Shown here: positions 50,547-60,400 of the stretch, one piece after another
Layout: every line of letters begins with the position of its first letter
Numbering within the stretch: position 1 is the stretch's first letter
Notes under the pieces: model-generated
The model's input: only the letters and a program-made list of their open reading frames with translations
What the model was told of the DNA's origin: nothing
The model's database searches: none
Translations under genes and position numbers: made by a program
Assembly: GCF_001429725.1 (NCBI RefSeq)
Contig: NZ_LMHV01000043.1
Span: 208,938-272,937, forward strand
Direction of reading: 5' to 3'
Source: Rhizobium sp. Root708
GTDB taxonomy: Bacteria; Pseudomonadota; Alphaproteobacteria; Rhizobiales; Rhizobiaceae
Length of the DNA: 64,000 bases

Positions 50547-52856
50547 ATGGCCGCAGATATCCGCATGCTCTCCGCAGTCATCTCTTCCGAAATCAACGCC
50601 CGGCCGGATCAGGCAAAGGCCGCGATCGAGTTGCTGGACGAAGGCGCGACCGTGCCCTTCATCGCCCGCTACCGCAAGGAAGTGACCGGTGGGCTGGATG
50701 ATACGCAGCTGCGCAATCTGGCGGAGCGGCTGGTCTATCTGCGCGAACTGGAAGCCCGCCGCGATACGATCGTCGAGTCGATCAACGGCCAGGGCAAGAT
50801 GTCCGACGAGCTGATGGCGAAGATCGCCAAGGCCGGCACCAAGGCCGAGCTTGAGGATCTCTATCTTCCCTACAAGCCGAAGCGCCGCACCCGCGCCGAA
50901 ATCGCCCGCGAACGCGGGCTTGGCCCGTTGGCCGAAATGATCCTAGGCGATCGCTCGAAGGAACCTGCAGTCCTCGCGGAAGGGTTCATCACATCAGATG
51001 TCCCCGACGTGAAGACGGCGCTCGAGGGCGCGCGCGACATCGTCGCCGAGGGGATCTCGGAAAATGCCGATCTGCTCGGCAAGCTGCGCGCACACATGCG
51101 CGGCGCGGCGCTGCTGAAGGCCAAGGTCGTCGACGGCAAGCAGGCGGCAGGTGAAAAGTTCTCCGACTATTTCGATCATTCCGAGCGCTGGGCGACGGCA
51201 CCCGGCCATCGCGCGCTTGCCATGCTGCGCGGCTGGAACGAGGAAGTGCTGACGCTGACGATCGAGGCCGATGCCGAAACCGCATCGCCGAACAAGCCGG
51301 TCGAGCGGATGATCGCTGCCGCCTACGAGATCGGCAACAGCCGCCCGGGCGATCGCTGGCTGATGGAGGTCGCCAGCTGGACCTGGCGCGTCAAGCTCTC
51401 CATGTCGCTGTCGCTCGATTTGATGCGCGAACTTCGCGAACGCGCTGAGGAGGAGGCGATCCACGTCTTCGCCCGCAATCTCAAGGATCTGCTTTTGGCG
51501 GCGCCTGCCGGTTCCCGCGCCACGATGGGCCTCGATCCGGGCATCCGCACCGGCGTCAAGGTCGCCGTCACGGACGCGACAGGCAAGGTGGTCGCGACCT
51601 CAACCGTTTATCCGTTCCAACCGAGAAACGACGTTCGCGGCGCGCAGATCGAACTTGCCTCGCTGATCCGCAAGCACAACGTCGAGTTGATCTCGATCGG
51701 TAACGGTACCGGCAGCCGCGAGACGGAAAAGCTGGTGGCCGATATGCTTGCCGATCTGCCGGCGCCGAAACCGACCAAGGTGATCGTCTCCGAAGCCGGT
51801 GCCTCGGTCTACTCGGCCTCCGAAACCGCCGCCCTCGAATTCCCCAACCTCGATGTGTCGCTGCGCGGCGCCGTTTCCATCGCCCGCCGCCTGCAGGACC
51901 CGCTGGCCGAGCTCGTCAAGATCGAGCCAAAGTCGATCGGCGTCGGCCAGTACCAGCACGATGTCGACCAGCAGAAATTGTCGCGCTCGCTGGATGCGGT
52001 CGTCGAAGACGCGGTGAACGCGGTCGGTGTTGATCTGAACATGGCGTCCGCGCCGTTGCTGGCCCGCGTTTCGGGCCTCGGTTCATCGATTGCCGAGGCG
52101 ATCGTCCGGCATCGCGACAGCGAAGGCCGCTTCGAGACACGCCGCGATCTTCTGAAGGTTGCCCGCCTCGGCCAGCGCACCTTCGAACAATGCGCCGGCT
52201 TCCTGCGCATCCGCGACGGCAAGGAGCCGCTCGATGCCTCTTCCGTTCACCCGGAAGCCTATGGCGTAGCGAAGAAGATCGTCGCCGCCTGCGGCCGCGA
52301 TCTGCGCTCGATCATGGGTGACAGCGCGACGCTGAAGGCGCTTGACCCGCGCACGTTCATCGACGAGCAGTTCGGTCTTCCGACGGTCAAGGACATCCTT
52401 GCCGAGCTGGAAAAGCCCGGTCGCGATCCGCGTCCAAGCTTCAAGACCGCCACCTTTGCCGAAGGCGTCAACGAGATTTCCGACCTGAAGCCGGGGATGA
52501 TGCTCGAGGGCACGGTCACCAATGTCGCGGCCTTCGGCGCCTTCGTCGATATTGGCGTCCATCAGGACGGTTTGGTTCATGTGTCCCAGCTTGCCGACCG
52601 TTTTGTCAAAGACCCCCACGAAGTTGTGAAGGCGGGCGATGTGGTCAAGGTTCGGGTCGTGGAGGTCGATGCGAAGCGCAAGCGCATCGCCCTTTCAATG
52701 CGCAAGGACGATGGTTCACAGGCTCCGGCACCACGCGCCGAGTCGCGCGGAAATCAGCCGGTTCGCGGCCAGAATGACCGCCGTTCGGCGCCTCCGAAGC
52801 AGGAGAGCCAGGGCGCGTTCGGGGCCGCCTTGGCCGAGGCCATGAAGCGGAAATAA
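50547..52856 (+). CDS. tex: Tex-family RNA-binding transcription accessory protein
   Basis: A 769-residue protein with the standard Tex layout: a helical N-terminal region (residues 1-320; FIARYRKEVTGGLDD), a YqgF/RuvC-like nuclease fold from about residue 325 (MGLDPGIRTGVKVAV), helix-hairpin-helix motifs at about 490-560 and an S1 RNA-binding domain at about 646-716 (GMMLEGTVTNVAAFGAFVDIG). The C-terminal 45 residues are polar and disordered. Tex binds nucleic acid in the transcription apparatus. AGGAATTCTC precedes the ATG. Confidence 0.97.
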   Translation: MAADIRMLSAVISSEINARPDQAKAAIELLDEGATVPFIARYRKEVTGGLDDTQLRNLAERLVYLRELEARRDTIVESINGQGKMSDELMAKIAKAGTKAELEDLYLPYKPKRRTRAEIARERGLGPLAEMILGDRSKEPAVLAEGFITSDVPDVKTALEGARDIVAEGISENADLLGKLRAHMRGAALLKAKVVDGKQAAGEKFSDYFDHSERWATAPGHRALAMLRGWNEEVLTLTIEADAETASPNKPVERMIAAAYEIGNSRPGDRWLMEVASWTWRVKLSMSLSLDLMRELRERAEEEAIHVFARNLKDLLLAAPAGSRATMGLDPGIRTGVKVAVTDATGKVVATSTVYPFQPRNDVRGAQIELASLIRKHNVELISIGNGTGSRETEKLVADMLADLPAPKPTKVIVSEAGASVYSASETAALEFPNLDVSLRGAVSIARRLQDPLAELVKIEPKSIGVGQYQHDVDQQKLSRSLDAVVEDAVNAVGVDLNMASAPLLARVSGLGSSIAEAIVRHRDSEGRFETRRDLLKVARLGQRTFEQCAGFLRIRDGKEPLDASSVHPEAYGVAKKIVAACGRDLRSIMGDSATLKALDPRTFIDEQFGLPTVKDILAELEKPGRDPRPSFKTATFAEGVNEISDLKPGMMLEGTVTNVAAFGAFVDIGVHQDGLVHVSQLADRFVKDPHEVVKAGDVVKVRVVEVDAKRKRIALSMRKDDGSQAPAPRAESRGNQPVRGQNDRRSAPPKQESQGAFGAALAEAMKRK

Positions 52857-52991
52857 GCGCTTAGCAGTCATGTTTGCAAAAATGTCACACTTCGGCGACC
52901 ATGTTGCCGAGGTGCGAAATACGGCGCTTGTAAGGCGGCAGAGAGGGACTAAGTTGATTAGACTATCCTGTCACATTGCGAGGCCTTATTC

Positions 52992-54251
52992 ATGGCGTCG
53001 GCATTCTTATCGATTGTCCAGAAACTCATCCGCAAGGGTAATTTGAAGCTCACTCTCGCCAATGGCGAGACGCATATGGTAGGGGACGGAACCGGTGAAT
53101 TGGTTGTCGTCCGCATTGCCGACGAGGAAGCGGAAAAACTGATCCGCCGCGACCCCACCCTCAAGCTCGGCGAAATGTACATGGAAGGCCGGTTCATTCT
53201 TGAACAAGGCAATATCTATGATTTTCTGGCGATGGTGAAACAGAACACCACCAACGAAATCTTCGATATCCCGATGGCTGCCCTCCTGATTGCCCGCATC
53301 GCCCTGCAGCAAGTGAAGAGCCGGGTGCCGATCAATCGTAACAAGCGCAATGTCGCCCACCACTACGATCTGTCGGAGCATCTGTTCGAACTGTTTCTCG
53401 ACGAGGACTGGCAGTATTCCTGCGCCTACTTCAACCCTCCTGATATCAGCCTCGAGGAGGCGCAGGTGGCCAAGAAGCGCCACATCGCGGCCAAGCTTCT
53501 TCTGGAGCCCAACCAGCGTGTTCTAGAGATCGGCTCAGGTTGGGGTGGCATGGGCATGTACCTTGCCGAAGCGACGCCCGGTCTCGATCTCACCGGCATC
53601 ACGCTCAGTGAAGAGCAGCTGAAGATCTCCCGGGACCGCGCCCAGAAGCGAGGTCTGACCGACCGCGTTCGCTTCGAGCTGCAGGATTACCGGACGATGA
53701 CCGGCCGGAAGTTCGACCGTATTGTCTCCGTCGGTATGTTCGAGCACGTCGGCATCGGCAACTTCGACAGGTTCTTCAAGAAGGTGCACGAACTCCTGGC
53801 CGATGACGGGGTGATGGTCCTGCACTCGATCGCCCGCCCGAAGCAGAGCTTTGGGACCAATGCCTTCATCGAGAAGTACATCTTCCCGCAAGGTTACGTT
53901 CCGTCGATCGGCGAGACGCTGCCGCCGATCGAGAGCGCTGGCCTGCTGGTCAGGGACGTCGAGGTCCTGCCGTTGCATTACGCCTACACGCTGCGCCATT
54001 GGCGCGAGCGCTTCGTCGCCCGCAAGGCCGATGCGGTCGCACTCTATGACGAGCGCTTCTTCCGCATGTGGGAATTCTATCTGGCCGGCTCCGAGATCGG
54101 CTTCCGCTGGGATGAGCTGTTCATCATGCAGATCCAGATCTCCAAGAACCAGTTTTCGACCCCTGACAACCGCAACTACATTGCGGAGAACGAGGCGAAG
54201 CTGAAAGAGTTCGAGGCGACGCGAGCCCCGCTCGAAAAAGTCATTCTCTGA
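52992..54251 (+). CDS. cfa: cyclopropane-fatty-acyl-phospholipid synthase
   Basis: A 419-residue SAM-dependent enzyme that adds a methylene group to unsaturated acyl chains of membrane phospholipids. The N-terminal lipid-binding domain (about residues 1-120) is followed by the methyltransferase fold with VLEIGSGWGGMG (about residue 176) and GITLSEEQL; HHYDLSEHLFELFLDEDWQYSCAYF is a CFA-family signature. Rhizobia often have two cfa genes; which one this is cannot be told. An intrinsic terminator follows at 54263. Confidence 0.96.
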   Translation: MASAFLSIVQKLIRKGNLKLTLANGETHMVGDGTGELVVVRIADEEAEKLIRRDPTLKLGEMYMEGRFILEQGNIYDFLAMVKQNTTNEIFDIPMAALLIARIALQQVKSRVPINRNKRNVAHHYDLSEHLFELFLDEDWQYSCAYFNPPDISLEEAQVAKKRHIAAKLLLEPNQRVLEIGSGWGGMGMYLAEATPGLDLTGITLSEEQLKISRDRAQKRGLTDRVRFELQDYRTMTGRKFDRIVSVGMFEHVGIGNFDRFFKKVHELLADDGVMVLHSIARPKQSFGTNAFIEKYIFPQGYVPSIGETLPPIESAGLLVRDVEVLPLHYAYTLRHWRERFVARKADAVALYDERFFRMWEFYLAGSEIGFRWDELFIMQIQISKNQFSTPDNRNYIAENEAKLKEFEATRAPLEKVIL

Positions 54252-54262
54252 TACAGATCATG

Positions 54263-54288
54263 AGGCGCGGCAAAGGCCGCGCCTTTTT
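54263..54288 (+). terminator. Rho-independent terminator of cfa
   Basis: AGGCGCGGC-AAAG-GCCGCGCCT followed by T4: a perfect 9-bp stem 12 bp after the cfa stop, and only 15 bp before the next start. Confidence 0.9.
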
Positions 54289-54302
54289 ACATTCGGAGCT
54301 TG

Positions 54303-54890
54303 ATGGAAATGGCGACTACCCTTCCGGAAATCTATCTCGTGCGCCACGGAGAGACGGAGTGGAGCCTGTCCGGCAGGCACACCGGGCGCAGCGACATCCC
54401 GCTGACGCCAAACGGAGAAGCGGCGGCGCGTGAGGTCGGCCCGCGCCTGGCCGGCAGGAGTTTCGCTGCCGTTTGGTTGAGCCCCTCGCAGCGCGCCCGC
54501 AATACCTGCCGGCTCGCGGGTTTCGGAGCCGGCGTCGTCGCCAAGAATGACCTGGCGGAATGGGACTACGGGGCCTACGAAGGCATAACGACGAAGGCGA
54601 TCCATGCGGACAGGCCGGACTGGCAATTGTTTCGCGACGGCTGCCCCGATGGCGAGGCGGCAGACGACGTCGGTGCCCGCGCCGACCGGATCGTCACGGA
54701 GCTCAGGCAGGCCAATGCCTCCATCCTGATTTTCTCAAGTTCGCATTTCCTGCGCGTACTCGCCGCCCGCTGGCTCGGATTGCCGCCCACCGATGGTGCG
54801 CGCTTCATCCTGGATACCACCAGCATCAGCGTTCTCGGCTACGAGCACGACCTGACCGAGCCGGTCATCAGGCAATGGAATGGGCGCTAA
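54303..54890 (+). CDS. histidine phosphatase (phosphoglycerate-mutase-like) protein
   Basis: A 195-residue member of the histidine phosphatase superfamily. The nucleophilic His is in LVRHGETEWS (about residue 14); SPSQRARNTCRLAG, EWDYGAYEG and the second His in FSSSHFLRVLAAR complete the active site. The substrate is unknown; it could be a sugar phosphate or nucleotide phosphatase. ATG 54303 has GGAG 4 bp upstream. It is followed 33 bp later by the CPT-like kinase. Confidence 0.9.
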   Translation: MEMATTLPEIYLVRHGETEWSLSGRHTGRSDIPLTPNGEAAAREVGPRLAGRSFAAVWLSPSQRARNTCRLAGFGAGVVAKNDLAEWDYGAYEGITTKAIHADRPDWQLFRDGCPDGEAADDVGARADRIVTELRQANASILIFSSSHFLRVLAARWLGLPPTDGARFILDTTSISVLGYEHDLTEPVIRQWNGR

Positions 54891-54923
54891 GCCTGCTGTG
54901 TGGTCGTGATCCCTGGAGTATTT

Positions 54924-55496
54924 ATGAGTTCAATGGCTGCGCGGATCATATTGCTTAACGGCGTAGGAAGTTCGGGGAAATCGTCGATTGCCCGGGAACT
55001 GCAAAGGATCACCGTGCGCCCGTTTCTGCACGTGGAGATGGACATGTTCCTCAACATGTTGCCCAACGCTTACCAAAATCATCCTGAGGCCTTCACCTAC
55101 GAGACCACTTCGGACGCGGACGGTTTTCCCGTCGTGGCTATCAAAAACGGACCGCTTGGCGACAGGCTTATGAAGGGAATGCGTTACTCTATCAGGGCAA
55201 TGGCGGAGCAAGGGCTCGATCTGATTGTTGATGATGTTCTTCTCGGGGCGGATGACGCCGGAAACACGGAATACGCGGAGCTTTTGCAGAAGTTCCAGTT
55301 CCATCGGGTGGGCGTTCTCGCGAGCCTTGAGGTGCTTGAGGAGCGGGAGCGAAAGCGTGGAGATCGGATGCTTGGGTTGGCGAGATGGCAGTTTGACAGG
55401 GTGCACAGTGGAATGCGCTACGACCTTGAGGTCGATACGAGCAATGTTTCGCCAGTCGAATGCGCCAAAATGATCAAGCAGAAATTTCAACTCTGA
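54924..55496 (+). CDS. chloramphenicol-phosphotransferase-like P-loop kinase
   Basis: A 190-residue P-loop NTPase with Walker A NGVGSSGKSS at residues about 9-18, HVEMDMFLNMLP and DLIVDDVLLG (Walker B-like), the pattern of the CPT family. Named members phosphorylate chloramphenicol in its producer, but most rhizobial homologues have unknown substrates and resistance should not be assumed. GGAG lies 5 bp before ATG 54924. Codon choice (ATA, CTT, GGA) is less GC-biased than the neighbouring ubiA, which suggests acquisition by transfer. Confidence 0.75.
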   Translation: MSSMAARIILLNGVGSSGKSSIARELQRITVRPFLHVEMDMFLNMLPNAYQNHPEAFTYETTSDADGFPVVAIKNGPLGDRLMKGMRYSIRAMAEQGLDLIVDDVLLGADDAGNTEYAELLQKFQFHRVGVLASLEVLEERERKRGDRMLGLARWQFDRVHSGMRYDLEVDTSNVSPVECAKMIKQKFQL

Positions 55497-55591
55497 CAAT
55501 CCGTGACGCTCAACGAGGCGCTTTGCCACGCAAGTCCACTCGAGCCAACCATCCGCTTGACCATCCGCTTCGCGCATCGCTAGATGGCGGC

Positions 55592-56551
55592 ATGCAACAG
55601 ATCGGCGGAATAAACGGGCGCGTTGCGGATGCGCCTTCGAACAATTGGGTTTACCGGGTCCTGCCTCCGTGGCTCTGGCCCTATGCGCAGCTTGCGCGTT
55701 GGGATCGGCCGATCGGCTGGCAGCTCCTGATGTGGCCGTGCTTCTGGTCGGCCGCCATGGCCGCCAATACGGCCGCCCAGCTCGGACAGTTTTCCGGCGG
55801 CCAGCTGATCTTCCATCTCGTGCTCTACTTCCTCGGTTCGGTCGCGATGCGCGGGGCAGGGTGCACCTATAACGATCTGGTCGACCATCAGATCGATATG
55901 GAAGTGGCGCGCACGCGATCGCGGCCCTTGCCATCCGGCCGCGTCACGCGCACGCAGGCCAAGCTGTTCATCGTGCTGCAGGCATTGGTGGGATTGCTGG
56001 TGGTCCTGCAGCTCAACTGGTTTTCCGTCATTCTCGGCGTCGCCTCGCTGGTGATCGTTGCGCTCTATCCCTTCGCCAAGCGCTTCACCGACTGGCCGCA
56101 ATTCTTCCTCGGGCTCGCCTTTTCCTGGGGCGCGTTGATGGGATGGGCGGCCATTTTCGGCAGCCTCTCGCTCGCGCCGATCCTGCTTTACATCGGCGCG
56201 GTGGTCTGGACGATCGGCTACGACACGATCTACGCCCATCAGGACAAGGAAGACGACGAGCTGATCGGTGTCCGCTCCACCGCCAGGCTGTTCGGCGACA
56301 AGACCAAGCAGTGGCTCGTCGGGCTCTATGGGCTGATGCTGATCCTGACCTTCGCCGCCTTCGTGCTCGCAGGCGTCGGAATCATCGCCTATCTCGGCCT
56401 GTTGGTCGCCGCCTGCATGTTTGCCTGGCAGATCGTGACACTTGATATCAACGATGCCGATCAGTGCCTGGCGTTGTTCAAGTCGAACAATCGCGTCGGC
56501 CTGATCATCTTCGGTGGCCTTTTCCTGTCGCTATTATTCGTTCTGCCATAG
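55592..56551 (+). CDS. ubiA: 4-hydroxybenzoate polyprenyltransferase
   Basis: A 319-residue inner-membrane prenyltransferase of ubiquinone synthesis, with about eight helices. Both Asp-rich motifs are seen: YNDLVDHQIDMEVARTRSRP (first) and GYDTIYAHQDKEDDELIG (second). The start at ATG 55592 gives an N-terminus like those of rhizobial UbiA (NNWVYRVLPP..LWPYAQLARWDRPIGW). It should use the polyprenyl diphosphate made by the ispB product. Confidence 0.96.
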   Translation: MQQIGGINGRVADAPSNNWVYRVLPPWLWPYAQLARWDRPIGWQLLMWPCFWSAAMAANTAAQLGQFSGGQLIFHLVLYFLGSVAMRGAGCTYNDLVDHQIDMEVARTRSRPLPSGRVTRTQAKLFIVLQALVGLLVVLQLNWFSVILGVASLVIVALYPFAKRFTDWPQFFLGLAFSWGALMGWAAIFGSLSLAPILLYIGAVVWTIGYDTIYAHQDKEDDELIGVRSTARLFGDKTKQWLVGLYGLMLILTFAAFVLAGVGIIAYLGLLVAACMFAWQIVTLDINDADQCLALFKSNNRVGLIIFGGLFLSLLFVLP

Positions 56552-56564
56552 GGCCAAACGGAAA

Positions 56565-56585
56565 AGCCCGGCGCTAGGCCGGGCT
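56565..56585. terminator. terminator between convergent ubiA and DUF6101
   Basis: AGCCCGGC-GCTAG-GCCGGGCT forms a perfect 8-bp stem; read on the minus strand it continues into TTT, so it suits the DUF6101 gene better than ubiA. Confidence 0.75.
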
Positions 56586-56606
56586 CCTTGATCCGATCAG
56601 CGCCGC

Positions 56607-57179
56607 TTAGCTGCGGGCGATGATTTCCTTGCCTTCGATCTTCATGGCGACGCCGAGCTTGCCGGTCGTGCGGCGCACGAGGAAGCGCGGGCGGCGGTTG
56701 GCGAAGTAGGAGTGGCGGCGGCGCGGCTTCAGCGTGTTGGTCCTGAGGTCGCCGAGATGTTCTTCGAGCGGCCGCGCGACACCATCGGCCTCGACCATCA
56801 GCATCGGAATGCGGAAGGCTTCGGACCAGCTGCGCCAGTCGGCGGCGATGTCGGCCAGGTCGTGAGCAACCAGCAGCGGCACACAGAGTTCGGGGTCTTC
56901 GTGGTGCAGTTCGAGGGTGACGGTGACCTCACCGTTGCCATGGTCGATGGCGCGGGCGGCAACGCCTTTGAAGGCGCGCTTCGGAAGTGCGATCGAAAGC
57001 GGCAGGCCGCTTGAGGGAAGAACCTTGCGCAGAATGGCGCCGCGTTCATCGATCGTTATGCTGACGTCATCTGAAGAGTCATGGATGGCGTAGCTGACCT
57101 GCTGGGGAAAGCGAGACGGATCGAGACGCAATGTCGTTCCAGCCCATGCGGGCTTCATAACGGTGTTGTTCATGTTCAT
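56607..57179 (-). CDS. DUF6101 family protein
   Basis: A 190-residue protein of the DUF6101 family, limited mainly to Rhizobiales. It shows LRLDPSRFPQQVSYAIHD, IALPKRAFKGVAARA and a basic C-terminal part (KPRRRHSYFANRRPRFLVRR). No catalytic motif or membrane helix is visible. The function is unknown. It is divergent from the DUF1217 gene, with 292 bp between starts. Confidence 0.85.
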   Translation of the reverse strand: MNMNNTVMKPAWAGTTLRLDPSRFPQQVSYAIHDSSDDVSITIDERGAILRKVLPSSGLPLSIALPKRAFKGVAARAIDHGNGEVTVTLELHHEDPELCVPLLVAHDLADIAADWRSWSEAFRIPMLMVEADGVARPLEEHLGDLRTNTLKPRRRHSYFANRRPRFLVRRTTGKLGVAMKIEGKEIIARS

Positions 57180-57383
57180 TCTACCCTTGTCTTACCTGAG
57201 AGCCGGTTTCCGGTCTTCTCCTCGGGGCTTTTCGCCCTCTATGGCTCGACAATAGGCGCCGCCTGTTCGAGACAGCTTAAAAATCGCGGTTAAGAAAACT
57301 TTGCCTCGGTGGATGGTTATCAAAACCGAAGCCGGCAAGGTTTCCGGAGGATGAACGCGCTGTGCCGGGATGCGACACGGCTA

Positions 57384-57439
57384 GGGTAAGTCTCGGGTAA
57401 GCTTTTCCAGGCAAAATGACGAGGTAACGTTTTGTCATT
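57384..57439 (+). promoter_or_regulatory. direct and inverted repeats upstream of the DUF1217 gene
   Basis: GGGTAAG occurs at 57384-57390 and 57395-57401, exactly 11 bp (one helical turn) apart. AATGAC-N13-GTCATT (57415-57439) follows. Both are 33-88 bp upstream of the start and could be regulator sites. This is inference from spacing only. Confidence 0.4.
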
Positions 57440-57471
57440 CTTTGAGTGATTTTGCCGGAAGAGGGCGTCTT

Positions 57472-60400
57472 ATGATCTCGGCTTCGATAGCTTACAACAT
57501 CATTTCAGGCGATATGAAGAAGAGCCTGGATCGTGTTGCGTCTCAGGCGTCAGTCAAGCGCGATGTCGATTACTACAAAGAAAACATCAATAAAGTCAAA
57601 AACGTAGACGATTTTATCGGCAACTATCGCCTCTATAACTATGCAATGAAAGCCTATGGCCTGCAGGATATGGCCTATGGCAAGGCGTTCATGAAGAAGG
57701 TGCTGGAAAGCGACCTGACGGATGCCAACAGCTTTGCGAACCGCCTCTCCGACACTCGCTACAAGGACTTCGCGGCTGCCTTCAATTTCAATGCGCCGGC
57801 AGCTGACGCTCAGAGCGACGCGCAGGAAGATGATCTGATCGGGCTCTACAACCAGTCCTTCGCCGACGAGGGGAAGAATGCGGCGACCGAGACCGACTAC
57901 TTCAGCGGCGCCATGGACGACGTTCAGAACGTCTCCGATTTCGTTGACAACGATCGCCTTCGCTCCTTCGCGATGAAGGCGTATGGTATCGATCCGACCT
58001 ATGTTTCCAAGGATTTCCTGACGCAGGTTCTGACCAGCGATCTCAGCGATCCCAACAGCTTCGCCAACATCAGCGCCAACGACAAGTACAAGGCGCTCGC
58101 AGCGCAGTTCAGCTTCAATGCCGATGGCACCGTGACCGGTTCGGCGCAGACGGCGACGCAAAAAGACGCGGTGATGGAACAGTACAACCTGACTGTCCCA
58201 TCGATCGTTACGCCGGTCGCCGCCGACTACAACAAGGCCTATTATCTGTCCAAGATCGGGACGATCACCAAGGTCGATGATCTCCTGGCCGATAGCCGCC
58301 TGACGTCCTATATCAAGACGGCCTTCGGAATGCAGGCCGATTTCAGCAACGCGGCGCTGAAGTCGGTGCTCACAAATCCCAGTTACGCGCAGACGATGGA
58401 CCTGACGGCTGCCTACCAGGCCTTCAATTTCAAGTCCGACGGCACCGTCCAGACGACGGCGCGGGCGCAGAGCGCGTCGCAGACCTCGTCGACCGTGGCG
58501 GCTGCCAACAGCGCATCGACCTATTACACGCAGCAGATATCGGGCGGAACGATCACCAATGTCGACAGCCTGCTGGCCGACTCCAAGCTTGCTGCCTACA
58601 TCAAGGACGCCTACGGCCTCGCACCCGATTTCAGCAGCGCCGACCTGAAGAGCATCCTGACCGACTCCACCTATGCCGCTAACGCCGGCCATAGCGACAT
58701 CAATTCGGCGTTCGGTTTCCAGGCCGATGGCACGCTGTCGGGAACGGCGGCACAGACGGCCTCACAGCGCAATGCGACGGTCGCGAAGGTCGTGGCGAAC
58801 GGAAACTATTTCCAGGGCAAGGTCAGCAGCTACAGCACCGTCGACGATCTGATGGCCGATACCAGGGCGATCAGCTACCTTAGAAATGCCTATGGCGTGG
58901 CGTCCACGGTCAGCGATGCTGATATGAAGGCGATCCTGACGGATGCCAATACGGCTGCGACCTCGGGCTACAGCAGCCTCCACGAAGCGTTCAGCTTCTC
59001 ATCGTCAGGCGGCCTGTCGTCCTTCTACGCACCGCAGACGCCGAGCCAGATGTCCGCGACGTCGGATATGGTGATCGCCTCGCGCAGCTACTACAGAAAC
59101 GCGATCGTCAAGATCACCAACGTCGACGATCTGCTTGCCGACCCACGGCTGACCAGCTTCATCAAGGACGCCTACGGCATGCCGCAGTCGACGAGCGACG
59201 CGGACCTCAAGAGCGTTCTCACCGATCCTAATTACGCAAGCGCGCGCGGCTATGACAAGGTCAATGCCGCGTTCAACTTCAAGTCCGACGGCAGCGTGCC
59301 CAACGACGTCAATGCCCAGACGGCGGCCCAGGCGCGACAGACGGCAACGAAGGCCAGCGGCAATCAGGATTATTACGAGAACGCGATCAGCACGGTCGCA
59401 ACGGTCGATGATCTGATGGCGGACTCCAGGTTGACCAGCCTGCTCCGGGTGACCTACGAGGTTCCGGCTGATCTTACCGATGCCGACCTGAAGAACGTTC
59501 TGACTGATCCGACATTTGCGGAAACGAAAGGCCTGGCAAAGCTCAACGCAGCCTTCAGTTTCGCTGCGGATGGTTCCGCGCCTGCCGCCGGCGGTGCGCA
59601 GAACAGTGCCCAGCTGATGGACACGACTGATTTCTACGACACCCGCTATGACGACGTTCAGCAGGAAGCCATCGACGATGCGGTCAGCAACTACAAGACG
59701 CGCATGGCCGACGGCAAGATCAAGTCGATCGACGATTTCCTGCGCTCCAATTCTACCTCGGACCTCGACAAGCAGAATGACGGTGTCCCTGATCCCTATC
59801 AGGTGGCGCTTCGCGCCTATGGGCTGACCGATCAGGACGTGCCGCGGTCGATGATGCGCAAGCTCCTGAAGAGCGACCCCTACGATCCGAAGGGCTACGT
59901 CGCATCGCTCAAGGACGATCGCATCACCAACATGGTGCGCGCCTTCAACTTCGGCTCCGATGGCAAGATCACCTTCGAAATGCAGGCGCTGCCGTCTGCT
60001 GTCATGGCCAAGTACGCGACGAACTTCAAGTCGCGCGCGACCATGGGCATGAGCGACGGCGCCCTGAAGGACAAGGCGTCGAAGGACGCGACCCAGGCCG
60101 TCAACGATTTCGCCAAGGGCATGGCCGAGGTGAAGTCGGTCGATGACTTTGTATCGAACAAGAAGCTCACCGACCTCGTCCTGAAGGCAAGCGGACTAGA
60201 TCCGAAGAAATACGACGAAGAGACGCTGAAGAAGATATTCACGTCCGACCCTGCCGATTCCAAGAGCTATCTGAACACCAAGGCAGACTCGAAGTTCAAG
60301 GAGATCGTCGCGGACTTCAACTTCGACAGCAGCGGCGAACTGACCCGCGCCAAGATCGGCACGATCCAGAACACCGGCGCCGAGGACCGCACGCAGCAGA

